Source: Fasciolopsis buskii
Lineage: Eukaryota > Platyhelminthes > Trematoda > Plagiorchiida > Fasciolidae
Assembly (NCBI GenBank): GCA_008360955.1
Contig: LUCM01001791.1
Span: 164,023-228,022 of the forward strand
DNA length: 64,000 nt
Reading direction: 5' to 3'
The notes beneath the pieces were generated by a model that was not told the origin of the DNA, searched no databases, and saw only the letters and a program-made list of their open reading frames with translations. The translations under genes were made by a program, and so were the position numbers. Positions 46,808 through 57,905 of the stretch are shown here, piece by piece. Within the stretch, counting starts at the first letter, position 1, and every line of letters begins with the position of its first letter.

Positions 46808-46907
46808 ATGATTCGTTTTACCATTCCTGTGGGCGCATTGGTTGGACGGCAATCTTCTTTGTTAGTTCATTTGGCTCTTCAATCAACACCATGGAGTATA
46901 AAACCAG
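46808..46907 (+). CDS. Candidate plus-strand exon
   Basis: Excellent acceptor (CTTCTAGTCTCTACCTACAG) and a fair donor (ACCAG/GTATTC). The 100 bases are open in two frames: one begins MIRFTIPVGALVGRQSS, the other DSFYHSCGRIGWTAIFF. Without a neighbouring exon the frame cannot be chosen. No family recognised. Confidence 0.27.
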
Positions 46908-48162
46908 GTATTCAATTAAAAAGAACCCGAAAATCAGATATTCGAGTGTTTTTTCCCCTTAGTTATAGAACGTCTGAATTTGAGACTGATCGAACGAAGT
47001 AGCGCCGGACAGTGAGTCATTCTGTATCGATGAGCTTATGACATCCGAAGCTAGTAACTGGGTCGTCAACCTGAGATACGACAGACACAAACCAATCTGT
47101 AAACCAGTTCAGTGAGTTGCGAACATGACCCAGCCTAACCGATCAATAAAAAGAAACAACAGCGTGAAGGCTTCCAACAGTTGGTTTGTAAATCCTCTAG
47201 CTGCGCTGAATTGACTGCGCGTGATATGACAAACTGAAATTCGCGCCGGTTTTTATCTTCAATACGTCGATCGGAACAAGTTACTGTTACGTTATGCACC
47301 CCTAACTTATTGCAATCAATTCGAACAAGTTGTTTGCATGGCTTACCACTCGCACACATGATTAGGCCACGTGACTTCTGCCATCTAGCAAACTGCATTG
47401 AATTATCAAAACAAACTGTTGTACACTAGCGGTAAAGGAACAGCTGCGTTGCTTCCACCATTTGATTTTAGCGTGTAATATTTCTATTAGAAGACCAGTA
47501 TCGTGTTTTAGCCAGATCTAAACAACACTGAAATCTGTGTAGTCATAAAGACCAATTTTTTGAAACTTTTGATTCATGAAAATTTTTTTCATTTAGAAAG
47601 CGGAATTGAAAATGTGTGGATTTGAACGGTGTATGCGTTATTTATGCGGCAGAACAAATCAGAGAGAGTAATCCAATATCTGCCCACGGAGATCAACATA
47701 AATTGGGAGCAGAAGTAAATTTGAAATTTTCGCTTACGAAGCTTTACCACCGCAGTTAAAATGCAACTGCAACACACCAGACTCCGATTACGAATTTTGA
47801 GAAATTCAACCACAAAGTCCGCAGATGGCCAAACGGGCGATACAGCAAAAGCAGGTATTTTACAATGGAAACGCTGAAATATGAGTATTAATCGATACCA
47901 GTCAGTTCAAACAATTGTCTGGAGGATGGTCGATATCCTCGAGCGTCACTCCAGAGGATTGACCGACAAACAATACTGTGGAATAGAAAGCAAAGAGGAT
48001 TTTATTGGCTCAACCAAACTCTCCGGTACTGATTCAGCTTTGTTTTATAATAAAACTCGATGAATCAATTCATGTACAGATTTATTCAGGGTTAAAATTA
48101 GAGTTTTTCTAGTAGTACCAAAGGCGATAATAGCACCCCTCCAGTCATTGCGAAGCGGTGGC
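46908..48162. other. No gene recognised
   Basis: Short frames only (87 codons at most, 47135-47398 minus). Confidence 0.45.

Positions 48163-48253
<91 letters not shown>
48163..48253. repeat. (AT)n microsatellite, about 91 bases
   Basis: Near-perfect AT dinucleotide array. Tyr/Ile-repeat frames at 48045-48351 on both strands are artefacts of it. Confidence 0.97.
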
Positions 48254-48254
<1 letters not shown>

Positions 48255-48834
48255 GCCCATTGAATGAAGCTAGGTCTCCTGGGTGTTGGACACATATCCC
48301 AGTGAGAATAGTACCATTCGCTTTGTGCACCGTCGGTGATTGATTTGGCATCAGATTTTAGCCATCTTCTCCAGAGAGACTATCAAAAGTCAGTCAATTC
48401 GGTGGAGAGCAGCGAGTTCGCCTTCGCCCTCATTCTTTTGTGGGAACACTTCTAACAAAGGATGTAATGATTGGGACTTACCTAGAGGAGATTATCTGAA
48501 TGTCAGATCATTTGGCACAACTTCTAGAGGTGTTCGGGAAGAGCAGTGACCTCGAAGCCTGAGACACGGCGATTAGTCCATGTAAAGAGGAATTCACACT
48601 ACGTCGTATGGTTTTACTGTCGACATACCTACAGCCAGCCAATCCGAATCATGGCAACCCACGAACGCGAAAAGCCAACTTTAAGGGACTACATTTGGCC
48701 CAAAGGCATTCTGACAATGATTCTACTGTTATATTATCTATCGTTTTCCAAATGTCACCCAACATGATGTCTAGTTACCGGGCGTTGCGTAGTTGTGTGA
48801 TGCAAAGTACGTTACGTAGAGGATTTTAACTGAT

Positions 48835-49221
48835 CAGTAATAAAAGGTAGTAAGCAATGAGCGGGGACGATGTGGCACTAACCTTACCGTAGCCGTGGGT
48901 TCCGCGCACTCCCGAAAGGCGACGCCCCTTGGCAAGTGGACAAGACGACATATATGGTCCTCTGTCTTACGCAGATGCTCTGAGCTCACCAAGAAAATTA
49001 GTCTTGTGACATTGATAGGCCGGAAATGAGGGCACGTGTCTAGCTTCTTGTTTGGGCATGTTAGTCAGTAGTTTGACTAATTTGTCTGGGTCGAACCCAA
49101 GACAATCAGACAAAACCGTAGTCTCCTCGATGTCTTCCTTTGTGTACTCCGAGGGTTGGAATTGTAGCATACTCTGGAGGTTAGTGTCTGCGTCATTACC
49201 TTGAGAAAAGTATTGCAACAA
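48835..49221 (-). CDS. Candidate minus-strand exon within a long open stretch broken once by TAA
   Basis: From 49221 the frame runs 84 codons to TAA, then stays open in the same frame for about 40 more codons (SSCPLAKGRRLSGVRGTHG) to 48838. The stop overlaps a donor (TCTGC/GTAAGA, after 48971), and an AG acceptor lies at 49188, so an exon 49187-48971 (2 + 71 codons + 2) is possible. The peptide contains YTKEDIEETTVLSDCLGFD and KLVKLLTNMPKQEARH, which look like genuine helical protein. The downstream part is GC-richer. Family unknown; a retroelement protein with one nonsense mutation is the alternative. Confidence 0.33.
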
Positions 49222-49529
49222 TCAACAACCGACCACACTGTGTCTGTGAACACGGCCAAGTGACCCGTCTCTGCATGCTTTGGCAGCTGATCAATACTGA
49301 TGGTCCCTGTTTAATCCGTACAACTAGGTCTTCTATGGTGCTTTTGTTGTAGGGCACGGGATTTTTTCAGACTCCGTGGCGGAAGTCTATATCGTAAAGT
49401 ATGCTTAACTCAAAGAGACTTTATCTCCTCTCGTCTTCTGTCTTCGTTGCTCCCTCTATTAATTTTTTGCAGGCAACGTTATTTTCCATAAGCAAGTAGA
49501 TAGCTGTCAAGTGGATAAATTATTGACGG

Positions 49530-49600
49530 TTGGGGGACTCGAATCCCCGGCTTTCCAGTCCAGGTGTCACGATTTAAGTCTAGTACCACCCTGAAAAGCC
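49530..49600 (-). repeat. Possible tRNA-derived repeat head
   Basis: On the minus strand GGGATTCGAGTCC (49535-49547) is a near-perfect B box, preceded by an anticodon-arm-like CTGGACTGGAAAG. No variable arm or pairing acceptor stem is convincing, so it is not a working tRNA gene. Probably a decayed SINE of a second type. Confidence 0.4.
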
Positions 49601-50615
49601 GGTTAGAAAGTTGGCAGAAAATCATTCATCACTACTGAGTTCATGCAGCACTAATTGGGTGGCTTATGCTTTTAACAGGACTGACAAAGCAGTATAACGA
49701 TGACTCCATTTGTTTCACAGTGAATCAAACGCTGATTCTAGGCTGTTGGTCATTTCACAGCCAATAACAATAATCACCTATATTCAACTGAGTTTAGTTC
49801 TGAAAACGCACATAAAATACCAAAAACGAATATTTTGACTTTCAATTCAGCTGAAAAACAATCCTCTTAGGAGCAGCAAACGGAATCAAATAGACACAGT
49901 AAATCAGGGCAGACTGGACGTTAAATCGATACTGTCGGTGGGCTAAAAGATAAAATCTCATAATCTGTGCCGAATCAAGTACACTTTGCGTCACTTTTCT
50001 GTTCACATGGATTCGATTGAAATGCCGTGCACGTACCGCTCCTCTAAACTCTGAAACCCCGAAATTGGATGACGTAACGGTAGTGGGAAGACTAATGCAT
50101 TTAGTACGTAGCTGAATGGTAATGAATTCACTTTTCTGGCTCACAGTAGCCGGAATTTCACCCTTAGTTGCGTAGCCTGTTATGCCATTAGTTTTGACGT
50201 AATCTGGGTAGGCCTAGAGAATCATGTGTGCTTTCAGTCCGTGAATTCGTCGCAACCCACAAGTGGAAGAACTGATCAAACTGAGTTGGCTGGTCTTGTC
50301 GTATGACCTTTCTCACTTCTTGTACGGATTTGTACTTGTGTGATTGGAAGGGTCAGAGAAAATGTCGAATTGTGTACCTGTCACGGTTATGTTGCTCTGA
50401 CGTTGACGGGGTTGAGTTTGGAGTCAAAATGCCACCCACCACTGATGCATTCCGATTTCAGAACTTTCACAATAATTTTCCATTCGCACAGCATACTGCA
50501 GGTTGCACCAAGACAAACGGTCGGGTTAGCGAGCGCCAAAGACAGCAAACCTTGGACTTCGCACCCGTATCATAATAATTCACCGACTTTGACCGCCCGC
50601 TGGTCACACACACAC

Positions 50616-50646
<31 letters not shown>

Positions 50647-51179
50647 AACCCGCGGGTCATTTAGGATTGCGTTTTTATGTACAAACTAAGACTATGGTAA
50701 AGCCAAAATATTTAGAGTTTGGTCGAATCTGACGGGATAACGTTCGCCTCAACTGAAGCAGATAAATCACCTTGGCCCGGGTGTGTCCGTCAGGACCAAA
50801 GACCAGGCGTCCACAGAATTTGTTACAAACGGATTGCTAGCTTCCGGTGTGAGTTGAATTAAACGTTTCCAAAGTCCAGTTGATTCAGAAAAACTCCAAA
50901 GATTGGTAGAGCGGCTTAACATATCGGCTTATTTCGCACAGATATCCGACCAACCAAGTATCTGAATTCGGAACTTGCATCATCATCATTATCATGGTTC
51001 AGCGTTAAACAGCAAGGCAAGCCTCACTGACCGCTGCCTTTTCCCCACAGTTACACGTTTCTATAAAAAGAGTGAATATCCAAGGGGAACAGGTAATTGA
51101 CCTACACAGGCGGGAAAAGATAAGATGCTGCTGCAACCAACACACGAAACACAGTCTAACTGTACAAACGCACGTGTTT
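49601..51179. other. No gene recognised
   Basis: Includes the CA repeat at 50605-50646. Frames at 49842-50144 (minus) and 50340-50732 (plus, its His/Thr run due to the CA repeat) have no domain. Confidence 0.45.
50605..50646. repeat. (CA)n microsatellite
   Basis: About 42 bases of CA dinucleotide with one G interruption at 50620. Confidence 0.95.
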
Positions 51180-51400
51180 TCAATCATTCTGATTCGATAG
51201 AAAATGACAGCACGATCGCCACTGTTCACAGTTCACCGCCATATCCTTCAGTGTCTCCAGCCAGCTAGTCGACGAGTCTTTCGGACCCCAACCACGAAGG
51301 CGTGAGACACCTACCTTACCTAACTTCGCTGTACATTTTCTCATCCCACGTTGCCACGTCATCTGTTGGCCTCCGCATGGCTTGCATGTCACCAATTAAT
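51180..51400 (-). pseudogene. RTE-like LINE ORF2 C-terminal tail
   Basis: The minus strand reads MTWQRGMRKCTAKLGKVG, then RLRGWGPKDSSTSWLETL and DMAVNCEQWRSCCHFLS. This basic-tryptophan pattern, 'W...l...GxxrlxGWGpxD...WLxxLxDMAxNRxQWRxC', is the C-terminal tail that follows the thumb in RTE-type LINEs. It ends close to 51180. The rest of the element upstream (towards 51600) is not recognisable, so it is an isolated 3' end, consistent with the 5' truncation usual for LINE insertions. Confidence 0.6.
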
Positions 51401-53619
51401 TCGAGTAAACCAGTTTTTTCGTACTCATGCCATTACATCACTACGAATCTTGACCAGTTTTCATTAAAACTGTTGCCAAAAGCTCATGGATTTCTAGGAT
51501 TTTATTTCTTCTGGTTCCTAATATCAGCATGAAATGCCCCGATCTTTTCACAGCCAATCGGCGATGAGTGCATCGGGAGAAGTGACTTTGAGATTCGAAC
51601 CTCTAGCCCATTTACATGATTCCGTGGTTTGATTCGTAAATGAAAGTGTGGCTGTTAATCTTTGAAGTCTGTTTGCAAACTCCTCAGAACGGATGCACAA
51701 TCAGTTTGATCAAACGCGGCAGGGTCTGCTAGCACTGTTGTCATGGTTGGTAATTCAAACAGTAAACTGGCTGCTGAGTCACTCCAGTGTGATCGTCTAC
51801 ACGACCCAGTGGTCACCAGGATGCTCAGCTGGGTTGGGTAAGTGGGGGGGGATGGATGATCAAGTTGGTGAGTCGAATGTCATCACGCGGATCGATAAAC
51901 ACAGGACTGATAACAAACTTAGCTGGGTCCAGGCCCTCACCAGTCATTTTCACGCGGTACTGACTCATGTACGCAATTCGGTTTCAACAGAGTTGAATTG
52001 AGTGCGATTTATCAAACAACGCCGATAAACCGAACCAGGAAATTTGCACGTTTATTACAATGTTACAACGTGTAGCTAACCGCATAATAAAGTTTAAGAG
52101 TACTGATCGGAAATGCCATTACCGACAAACCAACAACGATATTTAAGGGGAGACTGATTTATGCTACAAACTTGGCAACTTTTTAGTTCTTCATGCAAAT
52201 TCGTCGAAATTTTTCGGGTCTCCTCTATTCCATGCTGTTCAGATTTAAATAACATACACATAAATTGTGAGAAATACGGTCGATTACGCTGAATCGATAG
52301 TGCAATGTGCAGCTACCGGTAGTAATCAAGCGGATAAGCTGATGGTTTCTGGGCCTGAAGGTGGCAAATTCAAATCCTCCTACCGCCAGTCAAGTTCCGC
52401 ACCTGGCAACACTCCGTTGACCGTTGAACTGGATGTGCACATTGTCACTTCATTACTAAAGGAAGTGACAAGATAGGAAGAAGAAGACGAAGAAGGAAAA
52501 GCATAGTGGCAAGGGAAAGAAAGTCGTGTGAGTTAATGAAAGAATAGACTAATGCTCAGACTCAGTTGTCTCCTTGCCCAAGGAGCTGGGTGATGCGTGC
52601 TGGCAAGCATGACCTCACTGAACGCCAGTAGTTTGAGGTTCGTATTGCGTTCGAAGTATTTTGAAAGATGGGACGAAGTCAACTTTACGACCAGACGCGA
52701 ACATGCGCTTCGCGACTGAAGAAACCGTAGATTTTGCCTCCAGAGTCACAGGGTAATGAACTGTATTCTTTACAATTTACTGTCTATAAATATCATTTTG
52801 CATTCGTGATCGAAAAGAGCAAACGAAATATTTGCATCTAATGACTTATGCTTTTTTCTTGTCTGCACAAACTGAATGAAGAGAACTCAATGCGTGAGAA
52901 ATAAATCAGTTCGTCTGCTCGAAAAAACATCTCCTTAGGTGTAAACAACTTGGGTCCCGAATTTCCGAAATCCCCAGCACTGGACTACACACATACCTGT
53001 CAGATGTAAATTAACAAAAATTCGCCCAACTCACCAACGTCCGACTGTATTGGATAGTGGCATGATTAATACTAGTTAAATATGATGTGAAATCATTTGC
53101 GTGGATGAGTAAACATCGCCATGTGGTAGATTCCTTTAAGGTCAGGATAAATCATTGACGGTTGGCTTGATATGATCTGTTTTCGCAAAGGGTGCAAAAC
53201 CTAATGTGATATGAACCATCCCAATGGATATTATCAATTCATATGAACTCTTAACCAAGATACTATCAAGGTAACTGGAATGGTCAATACTGATAAACTA
53301 GAAGTTTTTGATGGCCGCGACAACACGTCGATGACATATCATCTTGAATATGAGAAACACAACTAGAAGTAAACAAAATGTACATTTGCCGTTGTTTTCA
53401 CTCGATGATGTACTGGAGAGTATTTTAAAGCTCATGATTTCAAAGTGGTAGAATTGACAAGATTAACGTTTCTAAGACTAGTTTTGACGCTTGATTGAGG
53501 TGGAAGGAACATGACCGATAATGAAAGACGGGGGGACGAGAGGGAGCAGCCAACGTGGAATGGGATAGATTCACATAAGGTCCCAATTGGTTAGGTGTGG
53601 TAGGGAGCCAATTTGTTCA
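51401..53619. other. No gene recognised; weak tRNA-like B boxes
   Basis: GGTTCGAATCTC (minus strand, about 51592-51603) and AATTCAAATCC (plus strand, about 52368-52378) resemble B boxes, but I could not fold tRNA-like structures around them. A 102-codon plus frame (51693-52001) contains a GTAAGT but no good acceptor. Confidence 0.35.
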
Positions 53620-54004
53620 GTTCACGTGCAGTCCGGTACAGCTTCAAGCTGGCCTGCGTAGACATGCAACAAATGAGAGTCGTGGCGAGAGGTGGTCACG
53701 AAATCCAAACATTCCGCGAAGACGATTGCACAGAACCTGTCCCACCAATCGGGATATCTCCAACCTTATGTATAAACCTGCGAGCTGCAAATGCATCTTG
53801 AAAGTGTTTCCCTTCTGTTTTTCCCTTCCTGTTAATCTCGATCGAGTAGCATGGGTTTGGGCGCAATTTAGTACTTACTGGGAATTCGTATCCTTGCATT
53901 ACCGTGACTGACTGAATTTCATACGCTAATTCCGAATGGTACAGCCTGACAACAATGAATTGCAAACGTCGTCCATATAGGTTAAACTGCACCCGACTGA
54001 TCAA
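53620..54004 (-). repeat. Dispersed repeat copy (minus), longest reading frame of the family
   Basis: The frame 54004-53696 is open for 102 codons and contains FIVVRLYHSELAYEIQS, GYEFPVSTKLRPN, KTEGKHFQDAFAARRF and SVQSSSRNVWIS; after a stop the homology continues with TQASLKLYRTARE. This gives the best view of the shared frame. No known domain. Confidence 0.65.
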
Positions 54005-54899
54005 TGAAATATGCGACTATGATTTCAGAGGAACTACAAAAACGATGAACCAGTCAGATCTACCATATCTGGATTTCGTGATAAGATCGGTGTTTTGCTG
54101 TGTTCGTGTGCTGCCACGTTATGAGGTCCATGTAATCCTTAATATGCACGAAGCTTACTTGTACAAGATGCCTCAGAAATTCCTTGCAATTGATTCATAA
54201 TTCCGAGTTACTTGAGATACAGTCCTCGGGGTACTGTATGTTTATGCACACGTGTTTTACTGGGGATCCAGATGACACGACTCCACTTACAAGCCCTATT
54301 TGATGTCACTGAATACTAAGTTTTACTTATCCTTAGTTTCTTTGCAAAAATTTGCACTACCACAATGTTCCTAAGCGATAAGTATTTACGAAATTCCAAC
54401 GTGTCTTGCTTCAAGCAAGGGATTCAGATTCGTACTTTGTGTCTTAATTTTTAGGTGTCATCGAAAAGATTTGGTTATAAGCATTCAGGAAAGTTCAGTA
54501 AGACCCTTGCAAAATATTTCCTTTGAGATTTTAATGATGAACGGTGACGGTACTCCCATCGTATGGTCCCGCTCGGGGGTATCTTACTATCCTGGTATGA
54601 ATATTAAGATATGCAGAAGTATTCTACAAACAGAACTAGAGTGAAAGTTGAAACAAAACCCCTAGGCAAGTAAAATACGGAATATCTTAGGCGGGAACTC
54701 CTTAGTCACTCATCCTAGAATGAAAGTGGGATGTGAATTTACTTCATGCGACGACCTAATAACTGTCATGGCCATGATATAAATTATTTTTAATAAACCT
54801 GATTAGTCCACTTCGAATGCCACCAAAACGATGTGCATGTTCTTCGTCACGCTCATTGAGGGAATTAAGCTGTATATGTGATTTTGACATTGACGAAAA
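54005..54899. other. No gene recognised
   Basis: An 81-codon plus frame (53955-54200) with no domain; otherwise short frames. Confidence 0.45.
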
Positions 54900-55130
54900 A
54901 AAATGATCCTTTTTTCTAGTTTTCTTGATCAGTTGGAGTAACCGTCGGAGCAAAGTCATGTTTATAGTAAGATAAATGAAATCAACTCCTCTGGGATACT
55001 TCAATGGGAGACAGCTCCACAGAATTGCGCTAGCGATTGAGGCGAGTGCCGCTTTCAGCTCGAGCAAAACAAATCGTCGGTATGTGGATGGTGGCTATCG
55101 TAAAAAGAAGAGGTGGTCGATATCGCAATT
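54900..55130 (-). pseudogene. RTE-like LINE reverse-transcriptase fragment (catalytic-box region)
   Basis: The minus strand reads YRRFVLLELKAALASIAS, then AILWSCLPLKYPRG. This matches the RT motif 'rrptivvFlDlkaAFDsidRxxLWxcLxxkGvPxky' position by position. The aspartates are lost (D to E, AFD to ALA), so it is inactive. Only about 45 residues are recognisable. It is the same motif as FFNIRAALHSVDR in the plus-strand copy at 34280-35240, with independent substitutions, so these are two separate old copies. Confidence 0.6.
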
Positions 55131-57814
55131 TGTCAAGTAACTGGAGTACGGGCATTCCATGTCCGATTGCACCATATCCCAAGGCTAACAACAGTGTCCG
55201 CTGACGGTCTCGGTCTGCATATCCTCAAACTTTGATGCATCCAAGCCAAACTGTCCGGTTGAGTGAGACCATTCGCAACGAAAAGGTGCATTCTGCGAAT
55301 AATGGTTAAATCCCTTTACTGATCTTTTACCATCTTCATGTTTGCGTTCAAATAAACCAATCAAGAAAATCTCTGCAACCGAGAGTATTGTGTTTGTACT
55401 CATGACAACAGTTCGCGTTACTAACCTAGATGTATTATGAAAGTGTGATAATCAACAAGGAAACGAAACAACAAGTTTACCGTCGCTATCCAACGTTCGC
55501 CAACATCCAAACGAGAATTTCAACCAAGTCCTAGGGACGTTCATCCAGTATGTGACAGTTTCTGGAAGGTAGAATTCCACTGGAGATTAAACCATCACAA
55601 AGAGGTCCGAGCGTTCATTGCGTTCCAGTATGCTCGTGGTATTTAACTCACTCTGTGCCGTACTGGCGACACGCTGTGATTGTGATTTCCATGTGTGCGT
55701 TTTATTTTACACATCCATATTTATCTCTCAAAAGCAAAATGTAGTGGCGAATGCATTATCGAAGATGTAGCAAACCCTATGACACAGGTTGATTTTCATG
55801 CACTTTCGTATTTCAATTATTTCGTATTCCAGCTGGTCGCTGCCTCGGTGCATGCTGAACACTCTAATGGAATAGTTTGTATCAATCTGATAGGCACGGA
55901 ATATTTGGTAGCTGAGCGGTGAAATAACCACCTACTATTGTTCTAAGAACGTAGTATCATGACTTGAAGAAGTGAACTGGTATTTTGAGATCTAAAAATG
56001 AGTAATTGATTAATTCGGACACAGTAATACGAAAATTGCTATGAATAGGCAAAAGTTGTGCAGGCTGTATGTAGGATAAGGTAAAGTGAATTTTGCTCAT
56101 CATTTCGTCGTAGTAAGTAGCAAATTTCAAAAGGCTCAGCACTGTCAAATAACCAATGTAAAACATTAAATATATATATATATGTATATATATAACATGT
56201 ATGCATCGATAACGGAGCGAGATTTAATTGGACCCTCTAGGCCGTTCAGTGATGAGCAATTTCCCGATAGTTCAATTGCCAAGTTAGTAATTGTTCATTG
56301 GTTCTATATTCCGCTTGTTAACGCAATGTGCAAACGTTCCCGGTGTTCATTTTTACTACCGATAGTTAAAAACTGCGGATGAAAACAAATTCTGTGTTTC
56401 CGGTTTCAAATCTTGTCACCGTTGTTGAAATTCAATTTTTTTCTTGCTCTAATTGACTGTACCCCAAATTCTTAATTTTCGTACCGCTGTGTAGTCTTGA
56501 AACTAGGGGGTCCAAGTAGCCTGAGGTTTAAGTTGGGCCTTAACTGATTCATTAAATAACGTAAAAGCCTTAGTCATTACAAAAAACCACGGAAGTATTT
56601 TACATTTTCCCGTTCTTCCAGCCAGACACCAACAACGCTCGCCCACCGTACCTGAATAAAGAACCAAACTTGGAGTGAACGGAAGAGTCCACATTATTTG
56701 CACCTTTCCCGTCATTCGTTCCTCGACCCAGCTTATCGATTTGATCGAAAACCTGTCAGTTAAACTGCACATTTTCTGTCGTCGGCTGGAGGTCGAGCAG
56801 ATCTCAAAATTTCCACCCACTTCAACACTTCATAAGGTAGGAGACCTTCAATCCATCATAGAAATCGTTGATAAAGTTTATAATTTTCATTTAGTTCGAT
56901 AATGGATAGTTAGAAACATCCCATCACGTGTCAAGTTAAGACTACTTTAGTTCAATGTGACCTCAAAATTGGAATAGGAAGAACGTAGCCGTAGATACAG
57001 TACTACATTGACTCCAGCTGACTGTCTTTACAATGTGGTCCGAGGGGTATACGAAACCGCCACTGATATCCCGTGGTATAGGATCCATTTAATTTGGCAT
57101 CTCTAGCATCATTTCGATCGGCAAAGAAACTATATTTTGCATTGACTGGTTCGCAGGACTACCCACATGTGTTTGCCGTCATTGCTGTTGATGCTCGAAG
57201 AGATAGACCGGATTCTGGACTGTCTGTGTTTATTTCTGATAGTTCGTTCTAATAAACAATAGGTCTGAAATTCAACTGGTTCCCTCAGGTTAGATTCACC
57301 CCAAATTTCAGACATGAACCTGGTAACCTAGGTTATCTACTAATTCTCTCTAGCCATTACTAAGCGTAAACCATTTTAGTACCTTAAAGGTATATATATA
57401 TGACGTATTTTTATCTAGATTAAAGGGTACTTAGCCCATAAACGCATGATTTGCGACCCTAAAACTGAATGGAATACAACGATCTAGTGAAGCCAATTAT
57501 TATATTGTCTCGCATTGTGTGTGCATTCTGAAGTGCGCCTCGCTGTTTGGAATACCGCACCAATCGGTTAAGTAAAGCGAGCACTGCTTGAAACGGCGAC
57601 TTTACAAAGACTACTGATACGATATAAGCAGCAGCATTAACGGGAGACAGATGAACACCTATTGAAAGAGATGCAAAATGCGTTTTCACTTCTCCTAATC
57701 GCTCATGTTATAGATGTTTTCCTAATTCAGTTTCGTTTGAAAACAGTGTCTGAAAGTAAACCGAGGTGTTGGTAATGGAAATAGTGATGCAGAATCCAAA
57801 CAACAGCAATAGGA
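55131..57814. other. No gene recognised; one 72-codon frame
   Basis: A minus frame at 55185-55403 starts at ATG, is polar (FERKHEDGKRSVKGFNHY) and ends in GHCC; unrecognised. A 26-base TA-rich run sits at 56170-56195. Other frames (for example 56503-56820 minus and 56675-56902 plus) overlap each other. Confidence 0.4.
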
Positions 57815-57905
57815 CGCGAATAGGGACTGCCAATGCGCACTAGAATGGCTCCTACCCAAACTACACAAATAAAGTCAACAAGAAGGCCATGGCATCTAGC
57901 GTTGT
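57815..57905 (+). repeat. Short dispersed-repeat copy (plus)
   Basis: Only the middle of the repeat is visible: CCTACCCAAACTACAC and AAAGTCAACAAGAAGG correspond to the region just upstream of the SSRNV motif in other copies. Truncated at both ends. Confidence 0.4.

Noticed and set aside
48045..48351. Several frames encoding long Tyr-Ile repeats on both strands
   Set aside because: They are translations of the (AT)n microsatellite.
48479..48600. Exon on the minus strand next to a strong donor CTCTAG/GTAAGT
   Set aside because: All three frames back to the possible acceptors contain stops.
50340..50732. 130-codon plus frame with His-Thr repeats
   Set aside because: Its repeat part is the CA microsatellite and the remainder shows no domain or splice borders.
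51585..52400. Two tRNA-derived repeat heads based on B-box-like words
   Set aside because: No A box or foldable arms could be found around them; listed only as weak notes.
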